From Myxococcus xanthus (GTDB lineage: Bacteria; Myxococcota; Myxococcia; Myxococcales; Myxococcaceae), in the NCBI RefSeq assembly GCF_006402735.1, contig NZ_CP017174.1:1739001-1803000 (forward strand): a stretch of 64,000 nt of DNA, read 5' to 3'. Positions 11,494-20,978 of this stretch are shown here, piece by piece. A model generated the notes under the pieces. The model searched no databases. It had not been told where the DNA came from and saw only the letters and a program-made list of their open reading frames with translations. Each line of letters opens with the position of its first letter. Position 1 is the stretch's first letter. Position numbers and translations under genes: made by a program.

Positions 11494-14400
11494 TCAGCGC
11501 CTCCGGCGCCGGAGGTCCTGGAGCCAGTTGCGGACGGAGCTGGCCTCCACGGCGTAGGTGGGCTCCTCGGCTGTGTAGAAGTGCAGGGCCTGGTTGGCCA
11601 GCCCCCGGGCGCGGGGCCCGTCCTGCTTCACCAGCGTTTGGGCCAGGGCGAAGCGGGTGCTCGCGAGGTCCTCGGCGGGGCCCGGATGGGCGGTGCGAAG
11701 CGCCAACGCGCGCTCCAGCATGGCGCGGGCCTCGTGGCTCTTGCCCAGGGCGTGCAGGGCCAGGCCCAGCGTGGTGAGCGGAGCGGCCGTGTCCAGGTGG
11801 TCCTTCTGGAAGGCCTCGTAGGCCGCGATGCTCCGGCGGGCGTAGTCCAGTGCGTCGCGTGGCTTTCCCTCGCGCAGGGCCAGCGCGCCGAGCAGGGCCA
11901 GGTCGGTGGCGGTCTCCGGATGCTCGGGGCCGTAGGCCTTCAGGTCCACCGCGAGCGCGCGCTCGCGCAGGGGGCGGGCCTCTGCGTTGCGGCCAAGCGC
12001 TTCCAGGGCCTCGGCGAGGTTGTTGAGCGGATAGCTCAGCGTGGCGCTGTCGCGCCCCAGTGACTGCTCCTCCAGGTGGATGGCGCGCTGGAGGTAGGGG
12101 ATGGCTTCCTCGACGCGGCGGACGATGACCAGGTGGTAGCCCATGGCGTTGGCCGCCATGGCCGTTTGGGGATGGTCCGGGCCGAGCACGCGCTCCGTCG
12201 TCTCCAGCACGCGGTGCAGCAGGCCCATGGCGCGCTCCGTCTCGGGCGTGCGGGACAGGGCCGCGGCCTGGTTGCGGAGCGACTCCAACGTGAGCAGGTG
12301 CTCGGGACCCAGCTCCTGCTCGCGCAGCGTCGCGGAGCGGCCAAAGGCTTCCGCTGCCTGGGCGTACTGGCCTCGGAGGAAGGCGTTGCGGCCCAGGCTC
12401 GTCTGGAGCAAGGCCTCCGATTCAGAGGCGCCGCCCGCGCGCTGGATGGACGAGCGAGCCTGCTCCACCGTCCAGGACTCCAGGGTGGGGTCGGAGGAGA
12501 CGGCGGTCACCAACCGCGCCGACGCGCGTGCCGCCAGGTGGTCATGGCGGTGCGCCTGCGCGGTGAAGAGGGATTCCCGCAGGGCCGCGGCGGCGCGAGC
12601 GTCATCCCCCGCGACGAGCTCGAGCCGGCCCTCCAGCTCCAGCGCCTCGGCCAGCACCGGCCCGTAGCCGAGCTGCCGCGCCTCGGCCAGCACCGCCTTC
12701 GCTTCTTCCTGCGCCTGGGGGTAGCGGCCGGCGTCGACCAGGGCCGTGGCCCGGTCCACCCGGGCGCGCAGGGTCTCCACCTGCTGCCGCTGCCCCTCGG
12801 GCTCCGACAGGCCCCGCCAGAGCGCGTCCACGTCCGCGCAGGCGGCGATGGGAGGCAGGCGCTGGGCCGCGTCCGGTGCGGCGTTCAGCGCCTCCGCATC
12901 CGTCTGTGCGAGCACGCCCGTCAAGGCCACCAGGGCCGAGTGGCGCCGGTCCAGGCACGCCATGCGCAGCGCGAGCTCGTGGTCCGACTGGTGGCCCTGC
13001 ACCCGGGTGGCCTCGCAGGCCTCGCGGTGCATGCGCGTCCAATCGTGCGCGAAGCCATCCAGGGTCGTCGCCACGCGTTCGAAAGCGGCGGAGGCGTGGA
13101 CCTTGCCCGTGGCGGCGAAGGCCTTCTGGATTTCCGCCCGGCGTGCCGTGTCCCAGACGCCGGTGAGCCGGGCCTCGGCATCCGGACACGGGCCGTCCCG
13201 CTGCGAGCCCACCAGCAGCCAGGTGACGGCGACCACGCTGTTGAGCAGCATGGACGCGGCGGCCACCGCGCCACGGCGGCGCCAGGCCGCCAGCGGGTCT
13301 GCGCCCAGTGCATCCAACAGCACGCCCATGGACGGGAAGCGCGCTTCGGGAGCCGGGGACAGGCCCCGCGTCACGGCGCGCAGCACCCACGTGGGGACGC
13401 GGCTGCCCCGAGGAGGCGGGCGCACGCGGCCGGCGCGGGCTTCCTCCAAGTACTCATCCGGGCGCTTGCCGTTGAAGGGAAGCTGTCCGTAGAGGGCTTC
13501 GTAGAGGGACGCGCAGAAGCTGAACTGGTCCCCTCGCGCGTCGATGCGCCCATCTTCGTGCTGTTCGGGCGGCATGTACGCGGGCGTGCCCATGACGAGC
13601 CCGGCCTCGGTGAGCGCCGTCTGGAGCAGGTCTTCCGGGGCGAGGCGCGGCAGCACGGGCGTGGTGCCCCGGCCCGCCTCGGCCGCGTCGAGGTCCGCGG
13701 TGGTGCGGGCCAGCCCGAAGTCCGTCACCTGCGCCCGGCCGTCCTTGCTGACCAGCACGTTGGCGGGCTTGAAGTCCCGGTGGACCAGCCCAGCGGCATG
13801 TGCGGCGGCGAGCCCTCGGCCCGCTTGGCGGAAGATGTCGAGCACCTCTCGCCAGGTGCGGTGTTCGGCGCGGAGCCAGTGGCGCAGGGACAGGCCGTCC
13901 ACCCGCTCCATGGCGATGAAGACGCGCCCCGCGAACGTGCCCGCGTCGTAGACGGAGACCACGTTCGGGTGAGACAGCCGCGCCATCGCCTGGGCTTCGC
14001 GAAGCAGCCGGGACGCGCCGTCCGAGCGCGCCGCCGGGTTGGCGTCCGGGTGCAGCAGCTTGATGGCCACGCGCCGGTGCAGCTCCGGGTCATAGGCGCT
14101 GTAGACAGCGCCCATGCCGCCCGCGCCCAGGGTGTCCAGGATGTGGTAGCGGCCCACGCGAATTTGGGCCGAATCCCGGGGCTCGGTGTCCTCGACATCC
14201 CTGCGCGCGGGGGGGCGGCCCGACTTTCCACCCCCGGGGCTCGCCAGAAGCGGCTTGGCCGGCGAGGGCGCCAGGGGCATGGACAGGGTGACTCGAGAGC
14301 CGCGTCCCTCCGCCGCGTCCGGGGCGGAGAGCAGCCGGCCGCCATGCGGGAGCACATGGGCGCCCGCGAAGTTCTTGGGGCTCGCGCTGGGACCGGGCGC

Positions 14401-14964
14401 GGCGTCTGCGTTGGGCAGGATGCGCGCGCTCAGGTCCTGAGGCGGCGCGGGTGGCGGAATCGAGAGGATTGCCGGTGGAGGCGGGGCGGGTGGCGCGGCG
14501 AGCCCCGCGGGGGCTGGAATCGACACCGGCGCGGCGGGACGGTGGGGGGCGACCGGCTCCGGGGGGCGGGCCTCAGCGGTCGGCACCGTCGCCTTGGGAG
14601 GCACGTCCAGGTGGGGGGCGTGCCCGGTCTGGCGGATGGCGGGGCGGGCGGGCCGTTCGGAAGGCTTGGCGCCCGATGGCGACGACGATGATGGCGCACG
14701 GGCCGTGGGCCGGTTCCCCACCCGGATGAGCTCGGTGGGGAGCGTGTCGTCATCACCGCGACCCGCCGTCAGGGTGGACGTGTCCGTCGAGATTTCCTGC
14801 GCGACGGCGGTGCGCTGCGCCGCCGCGCCAGGCGGCGTCACCCGCGCCAGCAACTGTGCGCACTTGCGGCAACCTTCCGCATGTCTGCGCAATGGATTGG
14901 ATTCCGAAGCATGAAGCTGTCCAGCGGCGAGCGCACGCGCGGTGATTTCGTCAAAGCAGGACAC
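11494..14964 (-). CDS. membrane Ser/Thr protein kinase with zinc-finger-like N-terminus and repeats
   Basis: Hanks-type kinase of the PknB class common in myxobacteria. I chose GTG 14964, which gives SCFDEITARALAAGQL, the normal start of this subfamily; ATG 15096 would add 44 residues and nearly touch the divergent gene. In order: an HxxxCxxC motif (RRHAEGCRKCAQ) like anti-sigma zinc fingers; about 160 residues rich in Pro and Ala; the kinase domain with GAGGMG, VAIKLL, HRDFKPAN and DFGLA; one membrane helix (AAASMLLNSVVAVTWLLV); and about 500 extracytoplasmic residues of helical repeats, the last part clearly TPR-like (LGPEHLLTLESLRNQA, LGPDHPQTAMAANAMG). Size 1,156 residues. Confidence 0.9.
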   Translation of the reverse strand: MSCFDEITARALAAGQLHASESNPLRRHAEGCRKCAQLLARVTPPGAAAQRTAVAQEISTDTSTLTAGRGDDDTLPTELIRVGNRPTARAPSSSSPSGAKPSERPARPAIRQTGHAPHLDVPPKATVPTAEARPPEPVAPHRPAAPVSIPAPAGLAAPPAPPPPAILSIPPPAPPQDLSARILPNADAAPGPSASPKNFAGAHVLPHGGRLLSAPDAAEGRGSRVTLSMPLAPSPAKPLLASPGGGKSGRPPARRDVEDTEPRDSAQIRVGRYHILDTLGAGGMGAVYSAYDPELHRRVAIKLLHPDANPAARSDGASRLLREAQAMARLSHPNVVSVYDAGTFAGRVFIAMERVDGLSLRHWLRAEHRTWREVLDIFRQAGRGLAAAHAAGLVHRDFKPANVLVSKDGRAQVTDFGLARTTADLDAAEAGRGTTPVLPRLAPEDLLQTALTEAGLVMGTPAYMPPEQHEDGRIDARGDQFSFCASLYEALYGQLPFNGKRPDEYLEEARAGRVRPPPRGSRVPTWVLRAVTRGLSPAPEARFPSMGVLLDALGADPLAAWRRRGAVAAASMLLNSVVAVTWLLVGSQRDGPCPDAEARLTGVWDTARRAEIQKAFAATGKVHASAAFERVATTLDGFAHDWTRMHREACEATRVQGHQSDHELALRMACLDRRHSALVALTGVLAQTDAEALNAAPDAAQRLPPIAACADVDALWRGLSEPEGQRQQVETLRARVDRATALVDAGRYPQAQEEAKAVLAEARQLGYGPVLAEALELEGRLELVAGDDARAAAALRESLFTAQAHRHDHLAARASARLVTAVSSDPTLESWTVEQARSSIQRAGGASESEALLQTSLGRNAFLRGQYAQAAEAFGRSATLREQELGPEHLLTLESLRNQAAALSRTPETERAMGLLHRVLETTERVLGPDHPQTAMAANAMGYHLVIVRRVEEAIPYLQRAIHLEEQSLGRDSATLSYPLNNLAEALEALGRNAEARPLRERALAVDLKAYGPEHPETATDLALLGALALREGKPRDALDYARRSIAAYEAFQKDHLDTAAPLTTLGLALHALGKSHEARAMLERALALRTAHPGPAEDLASTRFALAQTLVKQDGPRARGLANQALHFYTAEEPTYAVEASSVRNWLQDLRRRRR

Positions 14965-15110
14965 GGAGGCAACGTTCTCCCACGCTCCGTGTTCCCGAGA
15001 AAGGGGGGCTTTACATTCCAAACGGTCCTTTCTTGGACTCTCTGCTTCACGCCGGGGGCCGCGCGTGCTGCGATGCGGTACGTCCGGCTGCGTCATCCTG
15101 GAGTCCCAAC

Positions 15111-16010
15111 GTGTCCCACACTTCGCCCTCGCTCGAGCTCTCCCAGCCTCCGCTGCTCGCCAAGGAGCTGCTGCGTGCCGCCGTGGCACGCCGGCCCTCG
15201 CGGCCCGGAGAGGTGCCCCGCCTGGATGTGCGGGTGAAAGGCTTCACCCCGGACGCCAGGCAACTGGCTCGCTACCGGGAGGTGTGTGGGTTTCCCGAGG
15301 ATGGCTACCTGCCGCTGCCTTTCCCTCAGGTGCTCGCGACGTCGCTGCACCTCACGCTGCTCAACCACCCGGCGTTCCCCTATCGGTTGCTGGGCATGGT
15401 GCACGTGCGCAATCACATCCAGCAGCATCACCGCCTGCACGCCGGGGCCATGCTCTCCGTTCATGCCTGGGTCGAAGGCCAGCGTGAGGCACGGCAGGGG
15501 CGCGAGCTGGATTTGCACACCGTGGTGGAGTCGGACGGCGCGCAGGTGTGGATCGCCGTCACCACCATGCTCCGCCGCCTGCCTGGAATGGGGGAGCGGC
15601 CGCGTGAGGCGGGGCGTCCTCCCTCCACCGACGAGGCGCAAGTCTTCGCCAACAGTCGTCCGGCCAGTTGGTCCGTTCCGGAGAACGCGGGCCGCCGTTA
15701 CGCCCGGGCCTCGGGCGACTACAACCCCATCCATCTGTATGGCTTCACGGCGCGCCCCTTCGGCTTTCCCCGCGCCATCGTCCATGGAATGTGGACCGTG
15801 GGCCGCTGCGTGGCGGAGATGGGCGAGGCCGCCGAGGCCCCCGCGCTCACGCTGTCCTCGGAGTTCCGCCGTCCGCTCCTGCTGCCCTCCCGGGTCATCT
15901 TCCAGACCGCCCCGCAGCCAGAGGGTGCCGTTGCCTACCGGGTGATGGCGGAGGACGGCCAGCTCCACTTGCTGGGCCACCTGTCGCCGGGCGCGTCGCT
16001 GGCGCGGTGA
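15111..16010 (+). CDS. MaoC-like hot-dog hydratase
   Basis: About 299 residues from GTG 15111. The C-terminal half holds the MaoC/hydratase-2 signature ARASGDYNPIHLYGFTARPFGF followed by AIVHGMWTVG, with the catalytic Asp and His in place. The N-terminal half looks like the degenerate first hot-dog of two-domain hydratases. Such proteins hydrate trans-2-enoyl thioesters in fatty-acid or polyketide metabolism. The substrate is unknown. It is divergent from the kinase gene with about 146 bp between them. Confidence 0.8.
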   Translation: MSHTSPSLELSQPPLLAKELLRAAVARRPSRPGEVPRLDVRVKGFTPDARQLARYREVCGFPEDGYLPLPFPQVLATSLHLTLLNHPAFPYRLLGMVHVRNHIQQHHRLHAGAMLSVHAWVEGQREARQGRELDLHTVVESDGAQVWIAVTTMLRRLPGMGERPREAGRPPSTDEAQVFANSRPASWSVPENAGRRYARASGDYNPIHLYGFTARPFGFPRAIVHGMWTVGRCVAEMGEAAEAPALTLSSEFRRPLLLPSRVIFQTAPQPEGAVAYRVMAEDGQLHLLGHLSPGASLAR

Positions 16011-16017
16011 CGATGCG

Positions 16018-16051
16018 CCTGCCGCGGGACTGAGGACGTCACTGCGGCAGG
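16018..16051. terminator. inverted repeat between convergent genes
   Basis: CCTGCCGC at 16018-16025 pairs with GCGGCAGG at 16044-16051. It lies between the MaoC-like gene and the deacetylase, which end towards each other, overlapping the deacetylase stop. No T tract on either side, so termination is only suggested. Confidence 0.4.
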
Positions 16052-17253
16052 AGCACCACGTCATCCAGGTACATCACCGGCTGGTCCGTGCCGGAGTCGT
16101 CCTGGAAGTAGATGTCCCGCAGCGTGCCCGTGGTGGCCCCGATGCTGGAGAGGGAAATCGTCACCTGCTGCCAGACCCCCGGGGCGATGGGCGCCCCCAG
16201 CGCGGTGTCCAGGCGCGTGGTGCCAAGCATCTGGGTGCCATCGTGGAGCACCAGCCGCACCGCTTGTCCTCCCGCGGTTCCGCCGTGGACCCAGAAGCGG
16301 ATGGACTGGTACTGCGCCAGGTTCAGCCCGTGGTGGTGGAAGAGCAGGCCATTCCACGTGTCCGGCTCGAAGCGGATGGCGGCCGAGCCCGCATGGACCA
16401 CCCCTGTCTCGTCGAGCGAGTGGTCCGCCCAACTCCAGTTGGCGAAGCCGTTCTGCAGCGCGTCGGTGTAGACGAACAGGCCCGCTGTCAGGTCGGGTTC
16501 GGTGCGCCCCTCCGTCAGTGCCAGTCCTTCGGCCAGCGTCACGGTGCGCACGCCGCGCGTCTGCACGTAGTCGAGGATGTCCGCGAAGTGGGACGTCTCG
16601 TACTGGGTGTCACGGGTCGGCGTGCCGTTGACGAACTCGTGGAAGACGAGGATGAGCCAACTCTTCTCCGCGATGGCCTGGTCCACCCAGCCCTGGACGG
16701 TGCTGACCGGAACGGTGCGGGCCACGTCATTGGCGCGGAGCTCGTAGACGACGGTGTCGCGGAAGTTGCGGCCGGCGTTCACCGTGCGGCCGCTGGCGTA
16801 ATGCTGGCGGATGACGTCGAGCACCGGGCCGTTCTGCAGGCCATACGGCACCACGAGATTGGGGACGGCGGGCAGGCCCAGCGCGCTCTCCAGCCAGGCG
16901 CGCGAGTCCTGCAGTTCGGCCACGAGCTGCGTCGGGGACAGCGACGTCAGGTCCGGGTGTGTCAGCGTGTGGCTGGCGATGTCATTGCCCTCGGAGACGA
17001 GCGTCTGGGCTTGCGTCAGCGACATGTAGCCACCCCAGCCTTCGTGGATGGCCAGGGTGACGAGACCGTAGGTGGCGGGGATGTTCCGCGCGTTGAGCTC
17101 GGGGCGGGCCAGCGAGAACTGCGTGGCCCAGCCGTCGTCCAGGGTGATGGTGACCATTCCCTCGGTGAAGGGCGCCGCGGCGAACGCGGGCGGCGCCAGC
17201 GACAGGAGGAGCAGCGAGACGAACCTTCGAAACACCCCGTGCGGTCTGGACAT
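16039..17253 (-). CDS. secreted polysaccharide deacetylase with C-terminal carbohydrate-binding-like domain
   Basis: A 404-residue exported protein (signal peptide MSRPHGVFRRFVSLLLLSLAPPAFA). The NodB domain begins MVTITLDDGWATQ, with the metal-binding DD pair and the second motif ASHTLTHPDL (H-x3-H). After about residue 260 a beta-sandwich follows (SAAIRFEPDTWNGLLFHHHGLNLAQYQSIRFWVHGG ends in YLDDVVL), like CBM modules that bind sugar polymers. It would remove N- or O-acetyl groups from extracellular polysaccharide. The ATG at 17253 sits after a G-run; the frame upstream is open but lacks a signal. Confidence 0.85.
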   Translation of the reverse strand: MSRPHGVFRRFVSLLLLSLAPPAFAAAPFTEGMVTITLDDGWATQFSLARPELNARNIPATYGLVTLAIHEGWGGYMSLTQAQTLVSEGNDIASHTLTHPDLTSLSPTQLVAELQDSRAWLESALGLPAVPNLVVPYGLQNGPVLDVIRQHYASGRTVNAGRNFRDTVVYELRANDVARTVPVSTVQGWVDQAIAEKSWLILVFHEFVNGTPTRDTQYETSHFADILDYVQTRGVRTVTLAEGLALTEGRTEPDLTAGLFVYTDALQNGFANWSWADHSLDETGVVHAGSAAIRFEPDTWNGLLFHHHGLNLAQYQSIRFWVHGGTAGGQAVRLVLHDGTQMLGTTRLDTALGAPIAPGVWQQVTISLSSIGATTGTLRDIYFQDDSGTDQPVMYLDDVVLLPQ

Positions 17254-17447
17254 GGATTTCCCCCCACCGAGGCGAGTCAGCCTCGTGCGGCATGATGAAT
17301 CCGATACCAGACGGAACGGACGCCAGGCAACCGGCCGGGCCCCCTGGGCAAGCGGCGTGGACCTGGCAGGTGCGGGGAAGGGATTCGAATAGCGGTGCCC
17401 CGTGTTCGTCCGAGCCACCGTAGGCCCTTGGAAAAGGAACTCGCTGC

Positions 17448-18020
17448 ATGAAGCAAGTCGCCGCGCTCGCATGTCTGTTGGCCCTGTTGGGAGCGATTCC
17501 CTCTCAGGCCGCCGAGCTGAAGGACGTATTCGGCCGTGAGGTTCCCGTCGGCAAGGGGCGGCCCACCCTGGTGCTGTACGCCAACCGGGGCTCTCGGGAC
17601 GAGCTGCGCCAGCACGCCTACTCGTTCATCTACGACCTGCGCGAGGAGCGGCCCATCGTCCTGATTCACGTGGACCTGCGGGATGTCCCCGGCCTCTTCA
17701 AGGGCATGGCGCGGGGTGAAATCAAGAAGAGCCACCGCGAGTCCATCGAACACATGCGGAACATCTTCCGTCAGCACGGCGAGGCGCCGCCTCCCGAGCT
17801 GGAGTCGTCGCTCTTCATGGTGGCGGACGCCAAGGGCGAGCCGCACCAGGCCATGGGGCTGAAGAAGGGGTTCGGCCAGGTCGTCGCCAAGGTGCTGAGC
17901 CCGTCGGGGCAGGAGCTGGCACGGGGCCCCTTCCCCGAGAGCGCCCGCAAGCTCGGCCAGACGATGGCCTCGGCCTCGGAGAGCCTTTCGACGCTCCGAG
18001 TCGTGGACATGTCCCGCTGA
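17448..18020 (+). CDS. periplasmic thioredoxin-fold protein
   Basis: A 190-residue protein with a cleavable signal (ending SQAAEL). RPTLVLYANRGSRDELRQ and IVLIHVDLRD fit a thioredoxin-like fold, but the CxxC is absent (NRGS), so a redox role is unlikely. The family in myxobacteria is uncharacterised. A purine-rich site (GGAAAAGGAA) precedes the ATG. It is convergent with the AAA+ gene, 15 bp between stops. Confidence 0.55.
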   Translation: MKQVAALACLLALLGAIPSQAAELKDVFGREVPVGKGRPTLVLYANRGSRDELRQHAYSFIYDLREERPIVLIHVDLRDVPGLFKGMARGEIKKSHRESIEHMRNIFRQHGEAPPPELESSLFMVADAKGEPHQAMGLKKGFGQVVAKVLSPSGQELARGPFPESARKLGQTMASASESLSTLRVVDMSR

Positions 18021-18035
18021 CGCCTCGCGCCCAGC

Positions 18036-20861
18036 TCAGCTGCCGGGCGCCTGGGGCTCGGTGGGTGGCCGTGTAATCCACGCGGCGATGAAGACGTCCA
18101 GCTCGCCGCGCAGGACGTCCTTCACGCGCGGGGTGCCGGCGCCAGTGCGCGGGTCCTCCACGCGGGCGCCCCGCCCCAGGTAGTAACGCCGTGCCTCGTC
18201 TGTGTTGCTTTCCTGGCCGTAGACGACACGCGCGGCGATGTCCTTCAGCTCGTCGATCTCCGTGGCGCCAGTGAGCGTGAGCACGCGTCCGGAGGACTCG
18301 TCCTTCACCGTCACCTCGGTGCGGACGCGCTGGAGGTAGGCGCCCTCGTGGCTCTTCATGGGCCGGCCCTGGACCTCCAGGTAGGCCAGCTCCTCCTCGG
18401 AGAGCGAGCCGCCGCGGTGGACGCGCACGTAGGCGCGCTGGCGCTTCTCGTCCTCCAGCCGCCGGTGCATGCCCGCTTCGCCCGCGAGGAAGCCATAGGC
18501 TCCCGGGCCGGCGATTCGCACGACGACGCGCGAGGGCTCCTCCGCCTCGGCGACCGCGACCGCCTCGTAGCCGCGCCGCTGGGCCCAGCCCAGGTACATG
18601 GTGGCCAGCTCCTGCACCCAGGTCGCCTGGGCCTCCGCTGAGTCACTGGCGCAGATGTCCACCAGTGCCTCGGTGTCCTGGGTGGTGGCTCCGGAGGCGT
18701 GCAGGGCCTCCGCCATCTGGACCTCGCGCGCCACGTCCTCCACCTGCCGCGCCGCGGAGCCGAGCTGCACCTCGTTCTTCGCCTCCCGCACCAGCCGCCG
18801 CGCGAACAGGCCCGCGGCCTCCAGCCGCTCCAGTTCGTTGAGTTGCGCCTCCACGGTGCGGAAGGCGCGGATGACCTCGGCGGCACGCGTGGGGTCGTCC
18901 CAGAGGTTGGGCGCCTGCGTCTCCGCCAGCAGCTCCGCGCGGCGCTGCTCCAACTGCGGCCGACCGGCGGAGTCCGCCAGGGCGCGTGCCTTGCCCACCA
19001 GGCGGTCCATCTCGAACAGGAGTGACTTGCGGTCCAGCCGCCGCTTCACCGGCGCCGCGCGAGCGGCGGACGGCAGCAGCAGCTGCGCGGTGGGGGAGGG
19101 CGGCGGCGCGGCGGGCTCCGCCACGGCGGTGACGCGGCCGCCCAGACGGGCCTCGACGCGGACGGGCGTGCCCGGCGGCAGCGGCCTGCGCGCAATCTCC
19201 ACGGCCAGCGCCGCGGTGAGCGTCTTCTCGATTTCACGCTGCAGGTATCGCGCGCCGAACTGAGGCGAGTAGCCCCGCTCCACGAGCAGGTCCACCACGG
19301 CGGGTGTCACCTCCACGTCCAGGGCGCGCGCGCGGATGCCTTCGCGCTCCAGCACTCGGCCGACCTCTCGCTGCGCAATCTTCCGGATGTCCACCTTGGA
19401 CAGGGGCCGGAAGTGGCAGATGGCGTCGAAGCGGTTGAGGAACTCCGGACGGAACGCCTCTCCGATGCGCCGGTCGACCTCGGGGACCATCTCCTCCGCG
19501 CGGCGCGCGCCCGTGAAGCCCATGCCGGACTCGCGATACACCTCCGCGCCCACGTTGGACGTGGCGACGATGAGCGTGTTGTTGCACGACACCGTCTCGC
19601 CGGCCCCGTTGACGAAGGTGCCCTCGTCGAAGAGTTGGAGGAAGCGGTCGTGGACGCTGCGCGCCGCCTTCTCGAACTCGTCGAGCAGCAGCACGGTGAA
19701 CACCTTGCCGTCCAGCAGCGCGCTCAGCTCTCCCCGCCGTGTCTCCAGTGCGGGGGCCCAGGTGGCGCCGAAGGGGACGCTCTCGTCACCGTCGTTGGGG
19801 TAGTCCGCCATGTTGAGGCGCACCAGCCTGTCCGCCGAGCCGAACAGGTACTCCGCCAGCAGCTTGGCCAGCTGCGTCTTTCCCACGCCCGTGGGGCCCG
19901 CGAAGAGGAACACGCCCAGGGGGCGGCGCGGGTCGTTGAGGCCGGCCTTGAGCAGCGCCACTGAGCGCAGCACCGCGCCCACCGCGTCCGTCTGTCCCAG
20001 CAGCCGCTCGCCGAAGAAGCGCTCCGTCTCCTCCAGGTCCAAAGGCATCGCGTCGTCGACGACGAAGCGAGGCAGTCGCGTGGCCGCGCAGAAGCGGGTG
20101 AGTACGTCTTCGGGACCCACATGGTCCTTGGCCGCGCTCGCCGCCTCCGCCGCCGTCTCCTTCAGCAGCTCGATGGCCTTGCGCGGCATGCGCTGCGCGA
20201 GCAGGAACTTGGACGACAGGCGCAGCGCCAGGTCGCACGCCGCCGGGTCGATGGGCAGCCGCAGCTCGCGCTCCAGCTCCTCCGCCACGCGGCCCAGCAC
20301 CCAGCGGGCCTTCTCCGTTGGAGGCTCGTGCAGGGGCAGCAGGTGGAGCCGCTCGGCCAGCGCCTCGTCGGAGCGAAGCAGCTCCTGCACGCGCTTGGGC
20401 TCTGTCTCGAAGATGAAGCGCAGGCCTCCGGTGCGCAGCCCGCGCACGGCGACGGGCGCCAGCGGGCCGCCGAGGGCCGCGGGCAGGTCCCGGATGTAGA
20501 CGATGGGGCAGGGGTGCCGGGAGAGGTAGGCCAGCAGCTCCTCGAAGCTCTCCGCCGCCTGGCGCTGGGTGCTGCGGGCCAGGATATTGGCGACGGACAC
20601 CTCCACCACCCGTGCGTTCGCCAGCTCGGCGTCCACACGGCCTTCGGCGATGCGCCGGGCCACCTCCTGCACCAGGGCGCTCTTTCCCACGCCGGGCTCA
20701 CCGGCCAGCAGGGGATGCTTGCCGCCCCGCGTGAGCAGGCCCAGCACTTCCGTCACCGCGGCGTCCACTCCGTGCGCGGCCGGCAACTTGTTCTCCCGTG
20801 CCAGCGCGGTGAGGTCGCGGTCGATGAGCCGCTCCTGGTCCTCGCTTTTCCTCGTCGCCAT
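18036..20861 (-). CDS. ClpA/B-like AAA+ ATPase fused to an RF2-like domain lacking GGQ
   Basis: A 941-residue fusion. Residues 1-600 are a double AAA+ unit like ClpA/ClpB: Walker A GEPGVGKS near 54-61, then GPTGVGKT near 323 with LLLDEFEKA as Walker B and a C-terminal D2 small domain. The first Walker B is degenerate (IVYIRDLP). There is no Clp N-domain. From about 610 the protein aligns by eye with peptide-chain release factor 2: LWDDPTRAAEVIRAFRTVE, then ATMYLGWAQRRGYEA, GPGAYGFLAGEAGMHR, and at the end RYYLGRGARVEDPRTG with VLRGELDVFIAAWI. The SPF tripeptide and the GGQ loop are both absent, so it cannot hydrolyse peptidyl-tRNA in the usual way. It may act on ribosomes; that is inference. 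Confidence 0.85.
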   Translation of the reverse strand: MATRKSEDQERLIDRDLTALARENKLPAAHGVDAAVTEVLGLLTRGGKHPLLAGEPGVGKSALVQEVARRIAEGRVDAELANARVVEVSVANILARSTQRQAAESFEELLAYLSRHPCPIVYIRDLPAALGGPLAPVAVRGLRTGGLRFIFETEPKRVQELLRSDEALAERLHLLPLHEPPTEKARWVLGRVAEELERELRLPIDPAACDLALRLSSKFLLAQRMPRKAIELLKETAAEAASAAKDHVGPEDVLTRFCAATRLPRFVVDDAMPLDLEETERFFGERLLGQTDAVGAVLRSVALLKAGLNDPRRPLGVFLFAGPTGVGKTQLAKLLAEYLFGSADRLVRLNMADYPNDGDESVPFGATWAPALETRRGELSALLDGKVFTVLLLDEFEKAARSVHDRFLQLFDEGTFVNGAGETVSCNNTLIVATSNVGAEVYRESGMGFTGARRAEEMVPEVDRRIGEAFRPEFLNRFDAICHFRPLSKVDIRKIAQREVGRVLEREGIRARALDVEVTPAVVDLLVERGYSPQFGARYLQREIEKTLTAALAVEIARRPLPPGTPVRVEARLGGRVTAVAEPAAPPPSPTAQLLLPSAARAAPVKRRLDRKSLLFEMDRLVGKARALADSAGRPQLEQRRAELLAETQAPNLWDDPTRAAEVIRAFRTVEAQLNELERLEAAGLFARRLVREAKNEVQLGSAARQVEDVAREVQMAEALHASGATTQDTEALVDICASDSAEAQATWVQELATMYLGWAQRRGYEAVAVAEAEEPSRVVVRIAGPGAYGFLAGEAGMHRRLEDEKRQRAYVRVHRGGSLSEEELAYLEVQGRPMKSHEGAYLQRVRTEVTVKDESSGRVLTLTGATEIDELKDIAARVVYGQESNTDEARRYYLGRGARVEDPRTGAGTPRVKDVLRGELDVFIAAWITRPPTEPQAPGS

Positions 20862-20978
20862 GTCTTTTCAGCCGCCCCCTCGCCGGGAGCGCACTCTAAC
20901 CCCCTTGAACCGCGGGGGTGAGCGCGCAATCCCGGTCAAATCCGTGCCCCGAAGGAGACGCGGCCGTGACGGCCCCGC

